From NCBI RefSeq assembly GCF_004027225.2, contig NC_044277.2:28410995-28474994 (forward strand): a DNA stretch of 64,000 nt. Reading direction: 5' to 3'. The notes below the pieces were generated by a model that saw nothing but the letters and a program-made list of their open reading frames with translations, searched no databases and was not told the origin of the DNA. The DNA is from Strigops habroptila. Its lineage: Eukaryota > Chordata > Aves > Psittaciformes > Psittacidae. How positions within the stretch are numbered: the stretch's first letter is position 1; the number at the start of each line of letters is the position of its first letter. The position numbers and the translations under genes are program-made. Of this stretch, positions 47,296 through 58,356 are shown piece by piece.

Positions 47296-48612
47296 GTGTT
47301 TAATCATATTTGTGATAAGCATTCATTGTTACTACTCGTCACAATGGTGATTATTTGGCTCTCAGACGTGTTGCACTTGATCTCAGAGTTTCAGCATGTT
47401 GTACCTTACTTACAGCCACTATTTGCTGTTTTAGTGTTTATCGGCTGGGGGGCCTGGGCTAAGGTTCTTGTTTCACTGTACTTCATGGTAATGACTTGTA
47501 ATACAATAGACTCATTGATCATGAAACTGGTCTGGTTCGTGCTTCCAGCGTGGCCATCACCACTATACATTGGGAGGTATATAATGAAATATTTTAGCAA
47601 TTGCATATCTTTTTTTTTCTCCTCGGGGGGTAAACTTACGAAGGAAGCATTCTCTTTCACCCCCCGTTCCCCCACCAGTCTATTTGCAACAGCAATTGAG
47701 AGTTCTGAAGGTTTTAGATGGCCTTTGAGTACCCTTGAAACCTGCCTGCTGATTGTGCTGGGGATCAGCATGTTGGCAAACATACGGAGTGTGTTTTACC
47801 CACGGCCATCCCGTCGTAGGAACATCCTATTTCGTTTAATGTCAAAAATTCAGCAGTATCAGGTTCGAATCTGGTCTAGGGTTAGACGACGATATAGGAG
47901 GACCACCAGGAGATTTTCCCTGAGGCTGGACAGTTATGAGTGGCAGGGTGTGTGGGATAGTATGGGCAAGTACCTAGGCCAGTGGGCCCCTCCAGTGCTT
48001 TGGAACTTCACCACTGAACAAGTGCAACATCCGGAAAAACTAGTAAAACACTTAAACGAGGTGTGCTGTCGTCCTGGTTATACCAGAGAGGGACAAATTT
48101 TGGCAACGTGCTGGGGCTTGGCCTATGCCTACAGAGCCCTGCTCAACACTATCCAGCACCTTCAAAGGGAAAAAAATGGCTCTGGATCTGATGGCAAAGC
48201 AACAGACAACGCAGCTATGCCAACTACAAGCACAGCAGCTACTCAGACCCTGACCACAACAGTCAACACAGCTACTCCAAGTACAGCAGCTACATCAACC
48301 CCAGTGACAAGCACAACAGCTACTCAAACCCTGACCACAACAGACAACGCAACTACTCCAACTTCAAATACAGCAGTTACACCAACCCCAGTGACAAGCA
48401 CAACAGCTACTCAAACCCCGACAGCAACAGACAATATAGCTACTCCAAGCACCACAGCTACACCAACCCCAGTGACATGCACAGTAGCTATTCAAACCCC
48501 GACAGCAACAGACAATATGGCTACTCCAAGCACTGCAGCTACACCAACCCCAGTGACGTGCACAGTAGCTACTCAAACCACGACAAGAGGGCAGATAGGA
48601 AACGTGGGGTGA
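47296..48612 (+). CDS. ERV ORF in gag position: predicted multipass membrane protein with Thr/Ala/Pro repeat tail
   Basis: Intact 438-codon frame just downstream of the PBS. Order of parts: hydrophobic segment around residues 8-30 (HSLLLLVTMVIIWL), a long hydrophobic stretch around 38-95 (FAVLVFIGWGAWAKVLVSLY) that could span the membrane twice, and another segment around 147-163 (CLLIVLGISMLANI). Next comes an Arg-rich stretch around 168-205 (RRRYRRTTRRF), then a soluble, Trp-containing region around 207-295 (WQGVWDSMGKYLGQWAPPVL). The tail from about 305 is made of 27-29-residue Thr/Ala/Pro/Val repeats, candidate O-glycosylation sites. No canonical gag landmark such as a zinc knuckle is seen. 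The frame ends exactly where the deletion joins it to pol, so the C-terminus is secondary; the sister copy at 25206-26634 continues further. Function unknown. Confidence 0.75.
   Translation: MFNHICDKHSLLLLVTMVIIWLSDVLHLISEFQHVVPYLQPLFAVLVFIGWGAWAKVLVSLYFMVMTCNTIDSLIMKLVWFVLPAWPSPLYIGRYIMKYFSNCISFFFSSGGKLTKEAFSFTPRSPTSLFATAIESSEGFRWPLSTLETCLLIVLGISMLANIRSVFYPRPSRRRNILFRLMSKIQQYQVRIWSRVRRRYRRTTRRFSLRLDSYEWQGVWDSMGKYLGQWAPPVLWNFTTEQVQHPEKLVKHLNEVCCRPGYTREGQILATCWGLAYAYRALLNTIQHLQREKNGSGSDGKATDNAAMPTTSTAATQTLTTTVNTATPSTAATSTPVTSTTATQTLTTTDNATTPTSNTAVTPTPVTSTTATQTPTATDNIATPSTTATPTPVTCTVAIQTPTATDNMATPSTAATPTPVTCTVATQTTTRGQIGNVG
48190..48590 (+). repeat. 81-87-bp in-frame tandem repeats
   Basis: CCAGTGACA recurs at 48301, 48388, 48469 and 48550 (spacings 87, 81 and 81), all multiples of three. 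Each unit encodes a TPTPVTSTTATQTPTATDN-like segment. The multiple-of-three spacing keeps the frame open. Confidence 0.9.
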
Positions 48613-49876
48613 TACAGCGGAAGAAGTTTTTGAGAAAGGGAGGAAAATAATCCAAATCCTGCTGAAGGCCGGTTTTGCTATAAAACGGAATAAGGTCAAG
48701 GGACCTGCACAGGAGATTCAATTTTTGGGAATAAAATGGCAAGATGGACGCCGCCAGATCCCCACAGACGTGATCAACAAGATAACAGCAATGTCTCCAC
48801 CAACTAACAAGAAAGAAACACAAGCTTTCTTAGGTGTTGTGGGGTTCTGGAGAATGCACATCCCAAATTACAGTCTGATTGTAAGCCCTCTCTACCACGT
48901 GACCCGGAAGAAGAATGATTTCAAATGGGGCCCTGAGCAACAACAAGCCTTTGAACAAATTAAACGAGAAATAGTTCATGCAGTAGCCCTTGGACCAGTC
49001 CGGGCCGGGCCAGATGTGAAAAATGTGCTCTATACCGCAGCTGGGGAGAATGGTCCTACCTGGAGCCTCTGGCAGAAAGCTCCAGGGGAGACTCGAGGTC
49101 GACCCCTTGGCTTTTGGAGTCGGGGATATAAAGGATCCAAGGCCAGCTACACTCCCACTGAAAAAGAGATACTGGCAGCCTATGAAGGGGTTCGAGCTGC
49201 CTCAGAAGTGATTGGAACTGAAGCGCAGCTCCTCCTGGCACCCCGGTTGCCTGTGCTGGGCTGGATGTTCAAAGGCAGGGTCTCCTCTACACATCATGCA
49301 ACTGATGCTACATGGAGTAAGTGGGCCGCACTAATTACACAACGAGCTCGAATAGGAAATCCCAGTCGTCCAGGAATTCTAGAAGTCATCATGGACTGGC
49401 CAGAGGGCAAAGATTTTGGGATGTCACCAGAAGAGGAGGTGACGCGTGCTGAAGAGGCCTCACCATATAATGAACTGTCAGAGAGTGAAAAGCAATATGC
49501 CTTGTTTACTGATGGGTCCTGCCATATTGTGGGAAAGCATCGGAGATGGAAGGCAGCTGTGTGGAGTCCCCTGCGACAAGTTGCAGAAACTGCTGAGGGA
49601 GAGGGTGAATCGAGTCAATTTGCAGAGGTGAAAGCCATCCAGCTGGCCTTGGACATTGCTGAACGAGAAAAATGGCCAGTACTTTATCTCTATACTGACT
49701 CATGGATGGTGGCAAATGCCCTGTGGGGGTGGTTGCAGCAATGGAAGCAGAGCAACTGGCAATGCAGAAGTAAACCCATCTGCTGCATTGTGGCAAGATA
49801 TCGCTGCTCGGGTGCAGAACCTGGTGGTGAAGGTACGCCACGTAGATGCTCATGTACCCAAGAGTCGGGCCACTGA
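48599..49876 (+). pseudogene. ERV pol remnant: end of RT, connection and RNase H
   Basis: The frame opens after TAG at 48596-48598. It reads an RT thumb region directly (from GAT at 48611; LLKAGFAIKRNKV, then EIQFLGIKWQDGR), with the fingers, palm and catalytic YxDD region missing upstream. GVVGFWRMHIPNY and the connection follow. RNase H follows with FTDGS (about 49507), FAEVKA (about 49622) and YTDSW (about 49694), the first three acidic residues of its DEDD site. The frame then runs off after about 49770 into a wrong-frame end at 49876. The fourth acidic residue (HVDAH, about 49840) lies in the next frame, so one frameshift splits the domain. Lies in the +1 frame relative to the preceding ORF. 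Confidence 0.88.
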
Positions 49877-50831
49877 GGAACACCAGAATAACCAGCAAGT
49901 GGATAAAGCTGCTAAGATTAAAGTGGCTCAGATGGACTTGGATTGGCAACATAAGGGTGAATTATTTTTAGCCCAGTGGGCCCATGACACCTCAGGCCGT
50001 CAAGGCAGAGATGCAACATATAGATGGGTTCGTGATCGAGGGGTGGACTTAACGACGGACACTATTGCCCAGGTTATTCACGAATGTGAAACATGTGCTG
50101 CAATTAAGCAAGCCAAGCGGTTAAAGCCTCTCTGGTATGGAGGACGATGGCTGAAGTACAAATATGGGGAGGCCTGGCAGATTGACTATATCACACTCCC
50201 ACCAACCCGCCAGGGCAAGCGCTATGTGCTTACCATGGTGGAAGCAACCACCGGCTGGCTGGAAACATACGCTGTGTCCCATGCCACTGCCCGGAACACT
50301 ATCCTGGGCCTTGAGAAACAAGTCTTGTGGCGACACGGCACCCCAGAGAGAATTGAGTCAGACAATGGGACTCATTTCCGGAACAACCTCATAGACACTT
50401 GGGCCAAAGAGCATGGCATTGAGTGGGTATACCACATCCCCTACCATGCACCAGCCTCTGGGAAAATCGAATGGTACAATGGGCTGTTAAAAACTACACT
50501 GAGAGCAATGGGTGGTGGGACTTTCAAACACTGGGATACACATTTACCAAAAGCCACCTGGTTGGTCAACAGTAGGGGATCTGCCAACAGGGCTGGCCCA
50601 GCCCAATCAGAACTTTTACGTACTGTAGAGGGGGATAAAGTTCCTGTGGTGCACATAAAGAATTTGTTGGGGAAGACAGTCTGGGTTATTCCTGCTTCAG
50701 GTAAAGGCAAACCCACTCGTGGGGTTGCTTTTGCTCAGGGACCTGGATATACTTGGTGGGTAATGCGGGAAGATGGGGAAGTCCGATGTGTACCTCAAGG
50801 GGATTTGATTTTGGGGGAAAAAAGCCAATGA
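49770..50831 (+). pseudogene. ERV pol remnant: end of RNase H and integrase
   Basis: This part continues pol after the frameshift near 49757-49790; the open frame itself starts at 49656. It contains VRHVDAHVPKSRA (end of RNase H), then the integrase zinc-binding region with HECETC. In that region the expected second histidine seems replaced by Arg (AHDTSGRQG). The catalytic core has D in WQIDY (50184-50186), D in ESDNGTHF (50361-50363) and E in GKIEWYN (50469-50471). Exactly 35 residues separate the second D and the E, the retroviral D,D-35-E pattern. A C-terminal SH3-like segment (GDKVPVVHIKN, then VRCVPQGDLIL) follows to the stop at 50831. All three catalytic residues are intact, but the polyprotein cannot be made normally. 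Confidence 0.88.
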
Positions 50832-51244
50832 ACTCAATTGTACGCTGTTGCCTGCTCTATAACACTTTTATAGCCCACCAGCTAGATATCTTCAGGTCAC
50901 CAGCCATTGACCCTGACTTCCCTCCGATCATCACCTCAACAAAGAATGAATTTTGAGGAAACCAGACGAGCTCAGCAGTGACCAGATGAGTTTGGCGGTA
51001 TCATCAGCAGGCAACAACCCAACACTACGTACCGTCCCTCCTGCCCTGAAAGACTATTACAAGAGATGGAGCCTGACATCATGGACTGGATGAGTTCAGC
51101 AATTTTACAGGGATTGGTCCATGGACTAGGGAATGATATCTTTCTCTGTGTGTGTGGGTGTGGGTGTATATATATGGGTATATATGGGACAGGGGTGATG
51201 GTGTGCTGAGAGATGTGGGATCTGAGCATGACGTGAATGGTATG
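50832..51244 (+). other. ERV 3' non-coding region, no env
   Basis: About 410 bp between the integrase stop and the purine tract holds no meaningful frame. It includes a (GT)n/(TA)n simple stretch at about 51147-51190. Nothing resembling an envelope gene is present. Confidence 0.7.
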
Positions 51245-51258
51245 GAATAAGGGGTGGA
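51245..51258 (+). other. Candidate polypurine tract
   Basis: GAATAAGGGGTGGA is a purine-rich stretch a few bases before the 3' LTR, where plus-strand priming is expected. Confidence 0.6.
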
Positions 51259-51261
51259 TAC

Positions 51262-51832
51262 TGTCCTGGGTTCAGCTATAGCAGTCATTTTTCTCCTGCT
51301 TAGTAGCTGGTGCAGTGCTGTGTTTTTTAACTTTCAGCCTGGGAACAACGCTGATAACACCGATGTTTTTAGTTGTTGCTAAGTAATGTTTATTCCAACC
51401 AAGGACTTTCTCAGTCTCATGCTTTGCCAGGGAGGAGGGGAAGCCAGGAGGAAGCAGAGACAGGACACCTGACCCAAACTAGCCAAAGGGGTATTCCATA
51501 CCACAGCACGTCATGCCCAGTATATAAACCGGGGGGAGTTACCCGGAAGGCCAGATCACTGCTCGGGTCGGGCTGGGTATCGGTCGGCGGGTGGTGAGCA
51601 ATTGTATCCTCTCCCCTTGTTATTTCACTAATCGTTATTATCATTGGTGGTAGCAGTAGTGGTTTTGTGTTATACCTTAGTTGCGGGACTGCTCTTATCT
51701 CAACCCGTGGGAGTTACATTCTTCCCATTCTCCTCCCCATCCCTCCGGGAGCAGGGGGAGGAAGAAGGGGGGGGGGGGAGTGAGCGAGCGGCTGTGTGGT
51801 TCTGAGTTACCGGCTGGGCTCAAACCACGACA
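51262..51832 (+). repeat. 3' LTR of provirus
   Basis: 571 bp, nearly identical to 46662-47233. The differences are G/A at 51284, CCAGGAGG versus CCGGGAGG, a missing C (AAGGCCAG versus AAGGCCCAG), GCAGGGGG versus GCGGGGGG, and the length and composition of the G-run. It ends ACGACA followed by AAGAACC. Confidence 0.95.
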
Positions 51833-54800
51833 AAGAACCTTTATTTTTATTTTTAACCTGAGCTAATTATTAACACAGCAATTCATATTTAAAATAACAA
51901 AACCTTGGGGTACTGTTTTGTTTCACAAATATGGACATTTAACCATTACCTTTAGGGAAATTCCAGCCCTAAAGTTTTAAAATGTATTCTCTTGAATTCT
52001 TCCCTACAAAATCAAAATCAATAGTTATTCTGGAGAATTCTCTTTTTGTTGCTTTCCTGAAAAAGTAAAAGGGAGTAAAAAATATACTTATTAGTAGATT
52101 AATGTATTTTAATGACTGTGTGCTCAGATGGAAAATGTTCTTTTTGGAATGAACTGGTTCCTAGTGGGTCACTCAAAGTTCACACAGCAATTAACATTAA
52201 TTATTTCAAATATATGTTGTAAACTTTATAACAGATATTAGCTAGCAAGGTTAATTTTTGAATATGAAAGCAATGCACTGATGTAATAAATACAAAGACA
52301 TTCAAATCTAAGGGGAATGGTGCCAGCAACTAGAAGAAACCATGATCCATTCCCATAACAGCAAGTGCTAATGCATCATATCACTTTCAGAAATCCTTGC
52401 CCAGGTCTAGTACCTCACATAACTGACTTGGGATCATATTCCTGTGGAGAAAATTCCTAACATGCCATGCATATCTCATTCCTTTCCCACTCCTGAGACT
52501 AATATCTGACACAAAAGACATCAGAAAACCTTTTTCAGATTCCTACTTGGTCTTCACATTAAGTCAGAAGAAATAGATTTCAAGCAATGCTGGAGTTGGA
52601 CCGTGCTTCAAATTTAAGACATACTGATTCATAATAATTGTTTTGTATTGCTGCTTTTGTGCTAACAGACACTACACTGCTTCAGAACAGCAGTTCCAGA
52701 TGAAAATATTTTATTACACACAAATTATAGATAACTTTTTGACACCTGTTATTAAAATTATTAGACATCAATGATGCCACCTTTCTTTTCTCTGCTTTGA
52801 TTTATTTCATTGAATTATTATTCTTTTTAAGAAAATCTAAAAATAGGGAGGAAAATATTAAATATTTCTCAAAAGCAACTGCTGACCTTCAGTAGCTATA
52901 TTTTCCTGATGTTGTGCAGTTTAATATGGTAGGAGTAATTGGTTCTGTGTGATTTCCCCAATTCCATGTCTTGTAGCTGTCTCAGCTATTCTTCAAGTCA
53001 CATTGATTTTGAAACTTTGTCAATATTTTGGGTTTTGTTGTTATGCAAACTATTGAATGTTAAGTCTTTAAAATTATTGATCCATTTCCAAGAAGGCTCA
53101 AAAAGTTCTTAGTGTCAGCTTTCACATATTATAATAAATGTATTAATTCTAAGGAAGAGGTGTAAATAATTTTATAAACATATTTTATTTTTAGCAAACA
53201 GGCACAACATAGGCACATAGTCTTGCTCTTGTTTTCAGTTCATGCTCTTAAATAAGAACTAACTCAACTGATTTTCAAAGAATTTCAGCGACTCATTGGC
53301 CTATGTCCTTTTTGAATGCACAAAAACTAACACCAGAAAAATCTGAAACAAAGCTCACAAAATTCAGTTCTATCTTGGATTTGAGGATCTTAAAGTGAGA
53401 GGGTTTTAATACGAAGACTTATTAATAGTGTAAATTTCAATCTTTTATCTGTAACTTCATAAGTGCAGCAGTTTTCTCCTGCTCCTTTAATAAAAAATCT
53501 TATAAACATTAATGAAGACAACATTTGGCTTGAATTACAGGGAGACAGTAATCGTGTATTTATCCAGATGTTAAGGGGAACAAGGTTAAACTGGAAGTCT
53601 TGGCATCATATTCCAAGAAAATTTGATGTAAAAAGTCAAGTTCTGTAGAAAGCAACTAAAAAGAAAGAGGGGAAAGGAAGCAGAAACATGAACATGGATG
53701 AGAAAAAAAAAAAAATTCTCCTACCAGTCTGTATTCCAGCAAACTGAATTTACAACATCTGTCAGAGGGACTGTCATGACTAGTACAGCAGAAACCATGT
53801 TGTAGCATGTATTGCTTGACATTAAATCTAAGAAGGTTTCATACTGACGCGGGGATAGGCTGTGGTGCAGGGACAACCCTGCAGAGCATGGAGAGGAATG
53901 ATGCTTTCCAAAAAAAAAAGTTTGTTATTTTTCCTTTATTTTCTCGAAAACTGTGGGGCCTCCCTGTACAGCATCGAGAGAAATAAAAATAAAATTAAAA
54001 AAAGTTTGATATTTCTCCTTTTTTTTTTTCCCTTGAAAACTGACATAGAATTTTAGATGTACATTAAAAGGAAATGGACCAAAAGCAGCCCAGACTGACA
54101 CATTATTTATGGGACTAGACTTTAATGCTGTCATAATATCTTCCTTCTGGGTTGGATTCAATAGAATAGGCTTCTTTCCAGGTTCCATTTAGACAGACCC
54201 AGTGTCTTGCCAGGGCAGAACGTGAGAGCTATTACTACAGAATCTGCGTTTGACCTGAAATACAAATGTTAGCTTAACCCTCAGCAGGTTCCAGATACTT
54301 TGCTTAGTCTACATCTAATGAAATACCTGTGCTTAATTATCTACTTAGTTCATACAAATGAACCCTTCTCTACCTCCTAGTGTTCAGAGGATGTCTAATA
54401 GAGGATGCTATGAAAAGATCTTCAGCTAGGGTAAGTAGGTGGAATTGTGCCAGTTGAAATCAACACGGATCTGGGCAGTAGACAGCAGGCTGTTTAAAGG
54501 ATGATGAATACAACTTTAATTTTATTGAACTTTTACATGAAGTTTCTCAAAATGATGTTGATTTAAATTTCTGCTTTTAAATAGTAGTATGATTTGCACT
54601 GGTAGCATGCTATTATCTTGGCAATGTAACATCATCTCCAAATCCCTGTGTCAAAAACCATTGTTGACATATTATTGGATTTCCATAAGTTTTTTTACTG
54701 ACATCCTTTTAGCATTGTCTTAACATAGCAATGCCTCATAGCATAGTTGCTTTGAAATAATTTTTCTATCAGTTTGACATGTGATTGTCTCCATGGACTT

Positions 54801-55904
54801 ATACTGACACTTAAATGAAGAATTACTGTTGCCATTTTGCACAGAAAAAAAAATTGCTCACAGAACAATTTTGTTTTCACAATAAAATGATCCATGTTAA
54901 CAACAGCTTTCAATTTTAGTTGCCTATTTTTTTTATTTTTCCTTAGAGTTTGTAACTATATATCTATAAAAAAAACCTCTAAGATGAAAGAATTTCATGT
55001 CTTCTCATCTTAAATGGCTTCACATATTGAAACCAATTTAGTTTTAAAATAAAAGTAAAATAAAGAAAAAAGATGCAGTTCGTTAACAATAGAGATATAA
55101 AACTGCTGACATAAAACAGGGAAAAAAATACTGAATTTTGAGTCTGGATGATCTGTATATTTGTGCATCTCTTCCAAGGGATTTTTTTTTACATGTCCAT
55201 AAAGTTGCATAAAAATTCTGTGGATTTGTATCTTCCTTTGATTTGCTGTTTGACTGACTATAAACGTACAGAAAAGAAAACCTTTCTGAAGCATTGTTTC
55301 TTCCAGATTTTTTAGAGAAATGCTCAGATAAAGCAGTACCCAGCCATTTAGAGAAAATTAGATGCAGAACTATATAAAAATATTGCAGTTACAGTTTCTG
55401 TGATTTGCCATGACGACCACATTTCTGTTACTTTCATATTTCAACCTAAGGTAAAGATTGTGAAACATGGTCTAAAGGAAAGGTAATTGGAGTGAGATCA
55501 TTTTCATATCTTGATGTTTGTCTTTAAGATCCTTTCCATTAGTGACCCTGACATAAAAGCTGCCAACTAACAAAATTTGTTAATGGCTCAGAGTTTGAAA
55601 GTACTGTCTAAACACATAAGGGTCAGACTATCAGCAAGCACTAGGTGACATTAAAAACTGGGAATGAAATGACATTTAATACTGTAAAATAAAAGCTATG
55701 TCTCTGAAAAGGTCAACAAGTATGCATGTTATAAACCTGGAGCTCAGCTCTGAGCATAAGATATGCTTATGTGATGTAATCACAAAAAACGCCAAGGCTG
55801 TATCAGGGCAAGTATTTCAAATAGAAAAATGAATACCATTGTACAGGATACTGGAATACAGGACTATGGCTTTGTTGCTAATGCCCAAAGAGATTAATTG
55901 AAAC
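51833..55904. other. AT-rich non-coding stretch
   Basis: No gene, RNA or repeat recognised. Short homopolymers occur near 53702 and 54020; short open frames lack family features. Confidence 0.5.
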
Positions 55905-56130
55905 TGGGCATGACATGTTGTGGTATAGAATACCCCTTTGGCTAGTTCAGGTCAGCTGTCCTGGATGTCTTTCCACTAGAGCATGAGACACTGAAAAGTC
56001 CTTGACTTAGAGTAAACATTACTTGGCAACAACTAAACCACCAGTGTGTCATCGACATTATTCTTAGACTAAAGCCAAAATACAGCTACTAGGAAGGAAA
56101 CTAACTCTATCCCAACTGAAACCAGGACCC
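55905..56130 (-). mobile_element. Diverged ERV LTR fragment of the TGTCCTGGG family
   Basis: The plus strand reads CTGGGCATGACATGTTGTGG, then AATACCCCTTTGGCTAGTTC, then AGTAAACATTACTTGGCAAC, and ends near CAACTGAAACCAGGACCC. This parallels 27000-27263 (the minus-strand LTR) over the U3 part up to the TATA region. It has many substitutions and a short deletion, and R-U5 is absent. It is older than the two other insertions of the family. No internal sequence or second LTR is next to it. Confidence 0.8.
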
Positions 56131-58356
56131 TCATCAAGATTCAGAGAGAACTAAATCATCTCTTCTCAGGGAGAAGCAGCATTTCAATTAGTGGACAATG
56201 CTAACACAAGAACAAAGAGGTGTCTGCTAGTTGTAAACATGGTTAGGCTGGTCCTAGAAAATGGTTTCTTCCTAACAAAAAGGGAGAACTGTCTTCTGTT
56301 GAAGCAGGTTTAAGTCCAGATGGTAGTGTGGCTAAATGCGTTTGGATACCAAAACACTTCATTACAGATGTGCCATTTTACTAATTGCATGATTTCTCAA
56401 CCTGTGGGAGAGACAACACAGCCAGGAGAAAGGTGCAGCTGTGTCAGTGTTGCAGTGCATGCTCCAGGGCTGTGGGGTCCCCTGGGCTCCTCAGTGCTTT
56501 CTGGAGGTTAGAGAGATGGTCCTGAATCCCAGGGAGTGTCATGGGGTTCCTCACAAAGGTGGGAGATTTTTACACTGTGGCTACCTCCACTATTCTTAAG
56601 TCTCCTTAGTTATACATTTGGGTACAAAATAACTCACCAAGTACTTGTCTTCTCAAATTGCACTATTGTTTTCTGATGTGCTGTTTCCATTGTTGGTGCT
56701 CCTGTTCAGGTCACTTTTGGACATGTCAATGTCCAGCAGGCTGAATGTGTAGTTTGGATGGGTATTTTCTTGAACACACTAAAACTGCTCTGTTGTTTGC
56801 AACAGGTTTTAGACCATATTTGATCTACTTTTGTTACAGCAAAATGTCAGTTAAAATTCATCACTTCATGCCAACAGCTTTGCTAACTACATCTAACTCA
56901 TGCTAACTGCTACAAGTCCTTAATGTGGGCCTGCTTTTCACAGTTCTCTTCCATTTTTAGTGTAAGTGCCCATGGCCTGTCACATAAGCTGGAATAAAGT
57001 TCTGTGTTTTCTAGAGCTGGTCAGATGTCACAAAGAGAATAAAGATTTGCAACATTAGCACGTGTGAGGAGATAATTTAATTGGTAATTGATGATAGAGC
57101 AGTAGATCTCTTAATTTATGAACACTACAAGTTTCATCATGGTCAATCCTTGTGTGATTGCCTGTTGCTTACACATTTATGAGTAAAAAATTCAGGAGAA
57201 ACTTACTTTGAAAACCATCTGATGTATGTGCTTTAATACAAACCAGTTTGAATTGTCTCGGTAATACCAGGTGCCTGGGTCATAGTCCACGCTTTATGCC
57301 AGTCTGCTTCTGTTCATCAGGAGCATGAGGCTGTATTTTAATGACGATGAAACCCAGGACCACTCTTTCAATAATATAAATTTAATCTGAGACAAGTTAA
57401 GGTGACAGCTGATGAAATCTGAACACTTGCCTTCTTTTTCACAATATACATAATGGAGTGGATCTACAAGTTGTAGAAAGCATTTTAAGCAGTCAAGCCA
57501 GAAAGAAGAAAGGGGTATATTGAAATGCAAACCTAAACAATTCAGTGCTTTAAAACATCAGTCAAGTCTCCTTGAACCAACTGCTGTAACTGATTGAAGT
57601 AGCCCGAGAACTTGAAAACGAAGAGAGTTGACACTTCAGGTTAACATTGATTTAACACATACTGGTCTAGATGAACGAATATTGAACATAACTGAATGAC
57701 AGCATGTTATATATAACTGAAAGAGACTTGTCAGAAGGCAGTTTCTCAAAAAGTCCAAGTTGTTTCTAGAATTTTTGCCTTCATTGCAATCCCTCTGCTG
57801 CAAAGTTTTAATTACAGTACCAGCAACTTGTAATTCCCAAGACCATGGCATTAAAAAAGAAATTTAAGTCTGCTGAGACCATAGCATTCACTAAGAACAT
57901 GAGTGGAAAATATTAAGCTTGGTTACCTCTCGATATTATTTTGGTAGATTAAGCAGATCAATACATTTGTGAAAATTCTGACACCTGAAGGTGTCATTAT
58001 TATAAGGATATAATTAATATATTAATTTAATTAGAAGCCATATAATTATGTCTTATTTATTTATGCTTCCCAACAAAATGATATTAGAAGCTCCATGAAG
58101 GAGGTCTTTTCAGAATTATTTGCTCTGATCTGTTCTTGGGATTGGAGAACTTTGGAATAGAATGTCTGGAAATGGCTAAAAATGTTACAAGAATGGGAGT
58201 AAGTTATCAAAAGTAGATAAAATATATTAAAAACTCAAAACAAGTACTCTTTCATGAAGGATAACTATTGGAATGGACAAACATGCTGGATGCTATACTA
58301 AAAAAATATGTCCAGAGCAAATTAAAGAGCTTTTTGTCAATATACTTGTCAGGTTT
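56131..58356. other. AT-rich non-coding stretch
   Basis: Nothing recognised. A slightly GC-richer part lies near 56400-56560 without gene features. Open frames at 57294-57530 (-) and 57636-57851 (-) lack domains. Confidence 0.5.

Larger units (their letters stand above)
46662..51832 (+). mobile_element. Internally deleted endogenous retrovirus (provirus)
   Basis: 5' LTR (46662-47233), PBS (47242-47259), ORF in gag position (47296-48612), pol remnant (48599-50831), short 3' region, purine-rich tract (about 51245-51258), 3' LTR (51262-51832). The region coding for protease and the RT catalytic palm is missing at about 48610, and there is no env. Absence of env, the integrase style and the 5-bp target duplication of the sister copy suggest an ERV-L-like (class III) element, while the PBS is of tRNA-Lys type; classification is tentative. 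The LTRs differ at only three substitutions outside a variable G-run plus one single-base indel, so insertion was fairly recent. Flanks (CCCTT left, AAGAA right) do not form a target duplication. Confidence 0.93.

Noticed and set aside
51833..51840. AAGAACC after the 3' LTR as target duplication of the provirus
   Set aside because: It does not match the left flank TTCCCCTT in direct orientation at any length from 4 to 6 bp.
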